Origin: Brassica napus
Lineage: Eukaryota > Streptophyta > Magnoliopsida > Brassicales > Brassicaceae
Assembly: GCF_020379485.1 (NCBI RefSeq)
Contig: NW_026015093.1
Span: 62,001 to 126,000, forward strand
DNA length: 64,000 nt
Direction of reading: 5' to 3'
The translations under genes were made by a program, and so were the position numbers. This document shows, piece by piece, positions 57,999-64,000 of this stretch. How positions within the stretch are numbered: position 1 is the stretch's first letter; every line of letters starts with the position of its first letter. A model generated the notes under the pieces. That model did not search any database. It was not told where the DNA came from and saw only the letters and a list, made by a program, of their open reading frames with translations.

Positions 57999-58674
57999 CA
58001 AATATGTATGGAGAACAAGGAAAACATGTCAGGAAGTTTCTGGATTGGGCTATATTTGGATCTAGACGAAATAAGGCTTTTTCGGTCCAAAAAGAGAGTT
58101 GCAGCCAGAATCTTGATCCACTTGCTTTCTAGCTGGCCTAACAGGACGTGGAGGATCTAAAGCTCATTAGGAGACACTCCAAATCAAGTTCAAGTCGTGG
58201 CCCATCATAAACCAAAGAAGAACCACCTTGTTGGTTTGATTTAATTGCAATGTAATGGGTTTAGTTTATTGGGCTTTCATTTAATTTAAACCAAAGACAA
58301 TTAGGAATTAGAGTAAACCAGATTTGGGTAGATTAGTATTTAAAATTAACCAATTTCGAATTGGATTAGGAGATTAAACCATCTTGGTTTAAATTTAGGG
58401 TTTTCAGTTTTATTCTTTTAACATATGTAGCCACGTTTTGGCATGGAGATCAATCAATCGACATTTTTTTTTCAACTTCTTTGTTTTGAGTTTTCTCTCA
58501 ATTCAGCTGGTGTGTAATATCCAGCTTGGGTTCTCTGATTTGGTGTGTCATATCCAGATCAGAAGCCTTGGAGTATCAGAAGGCGAGCCATCTCTCTTGT
58601 GTCCCACATCAATCCACAAACCTTGATACAGATCGAGTCTTTGATTCTCTGTTTGCAAGGATTATCTCTGTGAT
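57999..58674 (+). repeat. Degenerate CRM-like LTR, plus orientation
   Basis: From about 58200 this resembles the sense strand of the CRM LTR: ccttgttggtttgattta, then attgggctttcatttaat, then taaaccaaagacaattagg, then ttagggttttc. It is in the opposite orientation to the young CRM and much more diverged. A weak match to the GPITRSR-type tail may lie just before it (near 58134-58163). The right end is cut by LARD-d at 58674. It is a relic of an older CRM-related insertion. Confidence 0.6.
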
Positions 58675-59550
58675 TGTTGAACTGAAGAGAAGATGGAGCT
58701 TGTACAATAATAGGGCAAGCTCTAGAAGATGTCTAGAAGAGTTCAATCAAGCTTCAGAAGTGTTCTGAAGTAGTTATCTTGTGAAGTTAAGTCTAGGAAA
58801 GACTTATACTGATCATGTGAAGGTTTTGGAGGAGTTAGAGAGAAGATGGAAGTATGGTGCAAAGATAGGGCGAGTGTACGGACCTCAAGGCCGTACAGCG
58901 TCCGTACAACCTATCCAGTACGGCCATTACCCGGATCAGCCTTGCCCAAGTTGTGCAATGTGTGGGCGCGACTTAGGTTGAATCATGTGACCGTTGGAGA
59001 CTCTTGGAGAGGCAAGGGAAGATTCAAATGGATAAGGTGAGCTGTTGGTATGAGCTGGAAAGGTAAAGGTGCTTTACCTTTACAGCCTTGACTCATCCTA
59101 TCCATTCAATTCAAATGAAGCAATCTAAGCCCTTTACATTGGATCAAGTCGCCAGCTAAGAACCAGAACATCAAGACCAGTCTTCTCTCATCCTTACCAT
59201 CCATTCTATCTTGTATTTACAGCCTTAGGATCTAGGTTTATGATCTGAGTTGTGTGAAACTCATATATAAGCTAAGTAATGTCGTTTGTAATAGAATTAA
59301 GGGAGTAAGGGGGATTTCCCCTCTCCACTTCATGAATGATAAACTTGTTCTTGAATCTGAAACCCTAATCTTTAATCTCTTACTCTCCTAATCTCTCAGT
59401 CTCTTAATCTCTGTTCCTAAGTCTCTTATTCTCTCATAAACACTCTCACCAATCTCTCTTTCTAAATTACCTAGAGCAAGCTCTCATCTTTCTCCACTGG
59501 AGTTTATACACACACATACAACCAGAGAAGAGAACTCTACAAATCTCATA
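58675..59550 (+). repeat. 5' LTR of LARD-d (876 bp)
   Basis: Starts tgttgaactg, ends aaatctcata. A TATA-like atatataag lies at 59273-59281 and a GTAC cluster at 58876-58923, about 350 bp upstream of it. Confidence 0.87.
58876..58923. promoter_or_regulatory. GTAC cluster in LARD-d LTR
   Basis: gtgtacgg, ccgtacag, tccgtacaa and agtacgg lie within 48 bp. tccgtacaa (58901-58909) fits TNCGTACAA exactly. The cluster is repeated in the 3' LTR at about 63764-63811. Confidence 0.45.
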
Positions 59551-59568
59551 TGGTATCAGAGCCAGGTT
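59551..59568 (+). other. Primer binding site of LARD-d
   Basis: tggtatcagagccaggtt directly after the LTR; initiator tRNA-Met. Confidence 0.87.
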
Positions 59569-60690
59569 CATCAGAACCTGAGCTGAAGCTTCCGCAAGTC
59601 CACAGCTCACGCCTCAGCTCAAAATCAAGCCATTGACGCTTTCCCATCCAGTTCAGTCCCTTATGAAGAAGAAGGCTGAAGCTTGGCGAGTTTCCTTGGT
59701 TCCTCATCCTGTTCTCTACCTGCTCAGATGGAGATTATCCTTGGAGGCAAAGGTGTATGGAGAGGCCTAACTAACCTGACTCCAAAGCTCCTTGTTCAAG
59801 AGAAGTTTCACATCAGGCTAAAAAGAGTATGGTGTCAAGAGCTTGGCGCCTAGATGTTCTGAAGAAAGGAGGGATCTTTTGAGTTGATGGTACAAGATGG
59901 TGGCCATGAACTGAAGGAGAAGGAGGTGGGTGATGATCTAGACTCTCAGTTCCAACAACAGTCATGGCCGGTTTCACAAAATGCAAAAGGAATCAACCTG
60001 GTTCCTTGTTGTAAGCGATTCTATACACCATCTTGATAATGAGCTTGTGTTGTTGACTGGTTGTGATGTTGTGATGTGATTGAAAACCTGAGGACTGTTT
60101 AAAAGATTATTAAATGAAATAAAATGAATTTAGAATCTGTCCCAGGATGCTTAAAGAGCTTGGTTCCCTAGTAATCCTTTCATTGTACTAGTTATACTAA
60201 GTTTACTAGCAGTTGTGTAAGTGCTTTAAAAAGACTAGTAATTTAACAGTATTACTAGGATTACTAGGTATGTTAATATGCTTATCTCCGGTTCATAATG
60301 ATGCTTGTTGTGATTGATTGAATCTGCTTGCATACATGGATTGAAACCGAATTGAAAGCTGTTGCATATAGTCTTGTGGCTGTCTTACATTGAAGCATGA
60401 GATTCATGTCTAAATGCTGAGTAAAGAAGCTTTAAAATGCCTAAGTAGCTTGCATAAACTGAAAAAGAAAATGCTTGTGCTTAGAGAGATTGCTTGCAAA
60501 GATAGAACTTGAAAATGACTTGTTTTAATCTGTTGCAATGCTTGTGAGATTGGGAATCAAACTTGATGATTAATCAAGGATTGATCCCAATACTCTTGTG
60601 TCTTATCTTTGCTGGAGTTTGAGTGGTGTTTCAGGTTCACAAGAAGTGTTCTTTGCTCACCACCTATCCAAGACAAGAGGAAGACTTGAA

Positions 60691-60906
60691 CCATTGTGTG
60701 GAGCAATGGGAAGATACTTGTGTGTAGAAGCTGGTTTAAGAAGCGCAGGCCACGAGGTTGTTGAGCTCCTGGTTCAAGACATACAAGCGGAAGACCAACC
60801 ATTGTGTGGAGCAATGGGAAGGTTCTTGTGTGTAGAAGCCGGTTTAAGAAGCGCAGGCCACGAGGTTGTTGAGCTCCTGGTTCAAGACACACAAGAAGAA
60901 GAAGGT
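60691..60906 (+). repeat. 108-bp tandem duplication in LARD-d
   Basis: Two copies of a 108-bp unit, with ccattgtgtggagcaatggg at 60691 and again at 60799. The length equals 36 codons, so frames on both strands (60598-60936 plus, 61036-60557 minus) stay open through it. I do not recognise either product. Confidence 0.75.
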
Positions 60907-61447
60907 CACCACCTAAGCCATGAGGAAGGCCGGTGATCTGAGGGTACTTGAAGCTGAAGGCAAAAGGGTGGATCAGTGATTTAAGCGCAGCTGTTAGGGT
61001 GATGTGCTCCTGGTCTTGAAGTTCATTGAGGCTCATTTCAAGCTTGGATCTCCCCCATTCTCGGTCTCAAGCTTGTGGTGGGGATTCAAATGACCAACCT
61101 GAAGAGCTAAAGTTCAAGACATGTTTCCTCCTTATCACTACAACAGAATGATAAAATGAAGCCTGTTGCCAACATTCTGTGGGAAGTCCACAGCCTGCTC
61201 CAAAGAGGGTAGAGAGGATGTTGTGACAATGGAGAGATGACTTGTGGTTCTGTCCATGGTGGTTTAGTCACCATAGCCTACACATCAGATGAGTGTAGAG
61301 AGGACAGTCGACATACAAAGAAGAGCATCACCAGGAGGGTGATGCAATTTAAACCAAGACCATTGCAAGCTGATCATGGAGTGATCCAGCTGAAGTAGAG
61401 GGAAGAAGAAAGCTACTCAATAAGCTTCTGGTGTGAGATGCTTGGAG

Positions 61448-61531
61448 AGTGAGCATTGCAAGAGGGATGGGCACACCAAGGAGAGGTGTTGGATACTGAA
61501 TCCAAGCCTCAAACCTGCCAAGTTCAAGTGA
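61448..61531 (+). pseudogene. Relic of a Copia gag zinc knuckle in LARD-d
   Basis: In frame from 61448 the codons read SEHCKRDGHTKERCWILNPS and then LKPAKF, with a stop at 61529-61531. Copia-B has CDHCKKHGHKKSQCWILHPH and then LKPAKF at residues 221-246. The spacing of the CX2CX4HX4C knuckle is kept, but the first Cys is Ser (agt at 61448). No gag frame of useful length surrounds it. This ties the LARD family to the Copia gag of this window. Confidence 0.85.
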
Positions 61532-62274
61532 ACCGTGCCCATGGAGGTTCAAGAGATCAGCTCGGATCTCCTGTTTGTAAGCAAACCTCCTAACCCTTAA
61601 TAAGAGCTTGTGTCTTTATTTATTGTGCTGTGAGTGGTGTCTAGAGTCCCAGAATCTCATGTTTTGTTTATTGCATTGTCTTGTGTGTTGCCATAGCTTG
61701 AATCAGCATGAATGTGTTGTAGAATTGAGTAGAATGTCTATACTGCTTGCATCATGTTTGAACAGCTGTTTTGCATACATAAGCATGTCTCATATTGTCT
61801 AAGTTCAATCCGAGTGTGTACTGTTGCTAATGTTTATGTTTAATCCATCAATGAAAGTCTAGCATCAATTAGAAATTGTCTAAGTTGCTTGCATCATTGG
61901 GCTTGATTGAAACTGGTGTGCATAGCTTTAATATGTCTCATGGATTGAACCTGTTGCATTCATGTAGTTAATGCTTTAAGATTGTGCATTCATGTATTGA
62001 TGCATTTAAAAATGAGCCTAAATTGTCAATGTATTGTATAATGCTTGCATTGTCATTTTAGAGATTGAAAACTGCTTGTTCTTGCCTTATTGATTAGCTT
62101 GTTTCAAGGTTTATATATTGCTGTGGCATTGGTGATCAAACAGGATAAATTATCTTGGTTTGATCCCAATGGGATGATCTGATCTTGCATTGAGTTGTGG
62201 TGGTGTTAGGTACACAAGGAAAGTGATACATGTAACTCACCAACAGCCAAGAATGTAGAGACAAAGGTCTTGTG

Positions 62275-62426
62275 CCATTGCATATCATCACTAGGACATG
62301 TTAGTCCATAATCTACAGGAAGTGTAGTGTGATTGATTATGCAATGAGAGATGGCCATTGCATAATACCATTGGACATATACAGTCCAAAGACTACAGGA
62401 AGTGTAGCATGGGTCATTATGCAATG
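62275..62426 (+). repeat. Double 72-bp inverted-repeat module (LARD-d)
   Basis: Reverse complement of the modules at 4075-4226 and 48759-48910, as expected from the element's opposite orientation, with the same 152-bp length. Scattered substitutions leave the cattgcata/tatgcaatg ends intact. Confidence 0.75.
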
Positions 62427-63547
62427 AGAAGTGTGTCTTGTGAGTCTCTCTATGGTGATTCAAACACCCTAGTTCCTGGTTAAGGAAGAGAGTTAACTCA
62501 CAAGAAGAAAGCTATCATGAAAGACTGATAGTTATAGACCATGGAGATGCATAGGATCATCACAAGCTTAGCTCCTTCTAGTCTCGGTTCTAAGCTTGAG
62601 GGGGAGTCTTAATGCATATGATCCATGGTCAGTAACAAGTCTTTTGCAAAAGCTTCTACAAGGATCATCAACCGGACCAAGTCAGTGACGTGTCTAGGCA
62701 AGAGGCTGTTCAGAGCAGCCTTGGCGAGTGAGGAAGAAGGCTCTCCATCAATGCGGCTTCAATGAGAGGTGATTGAGGAGAAGCTGATGAATCCATTCTG
62801 CCTTTCCAAGAAGTTGACGATGCCATGAAGATGGTGCATTGGTCGAGTTTGGAAACTCACAAAAACACAAGGGAAGTTCCCTTAGACTTTTTAAAACTCC
62901 TTTCAATCTTTTTCATTCATCTTATTCATTGCTTGTGCTTGAAAAGATACTTAAGATGATTATTATTGAATTGTGAGATTGTGTGCATCAAATGTGATGC
63001 AGGATATTCATTTTCTTGTTTTTGATAGGTACTGATGCACCTTTGGGATAATGTATCAGGTACCATGGCTTGAGCCTCACTAAAGATGTTCGTGGTCAGT
63101 TCCTAGCTTCTCTAAGATGGCTGAGAAGTCTGTTGAGAGGGGGAGATCCAAACCAGTTCTATGAAGAGGGCAAGCCGTATGTGAAGTGTTGATCAGCCTC
63201 ACTGGTGTTTTGAAAATGATCTGGCCGTGTCCTAGCTTCTCTAAGATGGCTGTGAAGTCAGTTGAGAGGGGGAGACTTCAAACCGGTTCCATGAAGAGGT
63301 GAAGCTGAAGTGTGAAGTGTGCGCAAAGCTGTGAAGAGTTGCTGCACCTAGTAGGCCACGATCCAGAGCTTCTTGTGTCCAACCACACTGGTTCTAAGGC
63401 ACAAGAGCTCACTGGCCAATCCCTAGGCCTTGGAGAGCTCTACTCTTTTTCCCTTGCAAGGTTTTGTCCCAATGGGTTTTCCTTGTAAGGTTTTTAATGA
63501 GGGAGACTCTTCAGAGTTCCAAGCTTAACTTAGGATCAACTAAAGTT

Positions 63548-63562
63548 AAGCTTGAGGGGGAG
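63548..63562 (+). other. Polypurine tract of LARD-d
   Basis: aagcttgagggggag directly before the 3' LTR. Confidence 0.85.
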
Positions 63563-64000
63563 TGTTGAACTGAAGAGAAGATGGAGCTTGTACAATAATA
63601 GGGCAAGCTCTAGAAGATGTCTAGAAGAGTTCAATCAAGCTTCAGAAGTGTTCTGAAGTAGTTATCTTGTGAAGTTAAGTCTAGGAAAGACTTATACTGA
63701 TCATGTGAAGGTTTTGGAGGAGTTAGAGAGAAGATGGAAGTATGGTGCAAAGATAGGGCGAGTGTACGGACCTCAAGGCCGTACAGCGTCCGTACAACCT
63801 TATCAGTACGGCCATTACCCGGATCAGCCTTGCCCAAGTTGTGCAATGTGTGGGCGCGACTTAGGTTGAATCATGTGACCGTTGGAGACTCTTGGAGAGG
63901 CAAGGGAAGATTCAAATGGATAAGGTGAGCTGTTGGTATGAGCTGGAAAGGTAAAGGTGCTTTACCTTTACAGCCTTGACTCATCCTATCCATTCAATTC
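63563..64000 (+). repeat. 3' LTR of LARD-d, first 438 bp
   Basis: Copy of 58675-59112; cut by the window edge. Confidence 0.87.

Larger units (their letters stand above)
59569..63547 (+). other. LARD-d internal region
   Basis: In sense order: 59569-60050 5' region; 60050-60600 AT-rich, matching the reverse of LARD-b about 6050-6500; a 108-bp tandem duplication at about 60690-60905; a gag relic around 61448-61528; a second AT-rich tract 61560-62200; the double-hairpin module 62275-62426; an internal PPT near 62594-62608; two repeats with gttgagagggggaga (about 63130 and 63260); and the pre-PPT motif 63440-63505. Most of it is collinear with the reverse of LARD-b and -c, but the centre (about 60650-61560) differs. 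Confidence 0.7.
58675..64000 (+). mobile_element. LARD-d: non-autonomous LTR element, 3' end off-window
   Basis: A plus-strand member of the LARD family: 5' LTR 58675-59550 (876 bp), PBS 59551-59568, internal region to 63547, PPT 63548-63562 and the first 438 bp of the 3' LTR (63563-64000). The two LTRs match over the overlap except for a patch of a few bases near 58911-58918, so it is young. The internal region has no protease, integrase or RT but keeps a decayed gag zinc knuckle at 61448-61528. The 5 bp before it are gtgat; the matching copy would be to the right of the window. Confidence 0.88.

Noticed and set aside
58781..59040. Frames repeated at 63669-63928
   Set aside because: Same reason: they lie in the two LTRs of LARD-d.

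Overview
This is plant DNA from a centromere. The 176-bp tandem satellite, with one HindIII site (AAGCTT) per monomer, matches my memory of the CentBr centromeric satellite of Brassica. A CRM-clade centromeric retrotransposon sits inside the array with a clean target-site duplication. I infer a Brassica A/C-genome centromere (B. rapa, B. oleracea or B. napus type). I see no ordinary host gene, tRNA or rRNA; every long reading frame belongs to a retrotransposon.

Layout, left to right. 1-1356: right end of a minus-strand LARD-like element (LARD-a; a large LTR element without pol). 1357-16224: a decayed plus-strand Copia (Copia-A), split by LARD-a, by a complete minus-strand LARD-b (2002-7954) and by a complete minus-strand autonomous Copia-B (9024-15119). 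16225-37038: about 118 CentBr monomers, nearly all identical by eye and perfectly in register. 37039-43387: a young minus-strand CRM (TSD ttatc) with a 1526-aa gag-pol that runs through its polypurine tract into the 3' LTR. 43388-46686: about 18.7 diverged CentBr monomers that carry an 11-monomer higher-order repeat. 46687-52379: LARD-c, its 5' LTR truncated. 52380-52616 and 57999-58674: older DNA ending in a degenerate CRM-like LTR, split by Copia-C (52617-57998; LTRs identical by eye, 1389-aa gag-pol). 58675-64000: plus-strand LARD-d, running off the window.

How the parts relate. The LARDs lack protease, integrase and reverse transcriptase. They share with the Copias the same initiator-Met-tRNA primer site, an identical 15-bp polypurine tract, non-canonical LTR ends (sense 3' end TA instead of CA) and, where both flanks are visible, 5-bp target duplications. 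LARD-d also keeps a decayed copy of the Copia gag zinc knuckle, so the LARDs are best read as deletion derivatives moved in trans by Copias like B and C. Insertion order: Copia-A beside the array first; LARD-a, LARD-b and Copia-B into Copia-A later; CRM into the array; Copia-C into old CRM-like debris.

Main leads: the near-perfect 20-kb array and its sharp change at the CRM site; the mosaic 11-mer repeat; a conserved 152-bp double-hairpin module and internal polypurine tracts in the LARDs; helically spaced CCGTAC (SBP/SPL-type) clusters in several unrelated LTRs; and Copia-C, recently inserted although its gag lacks a zinc knuckle and its integrase has a shortened D-E spacing. Repeat counts, identities and coordinates were derived by eye.
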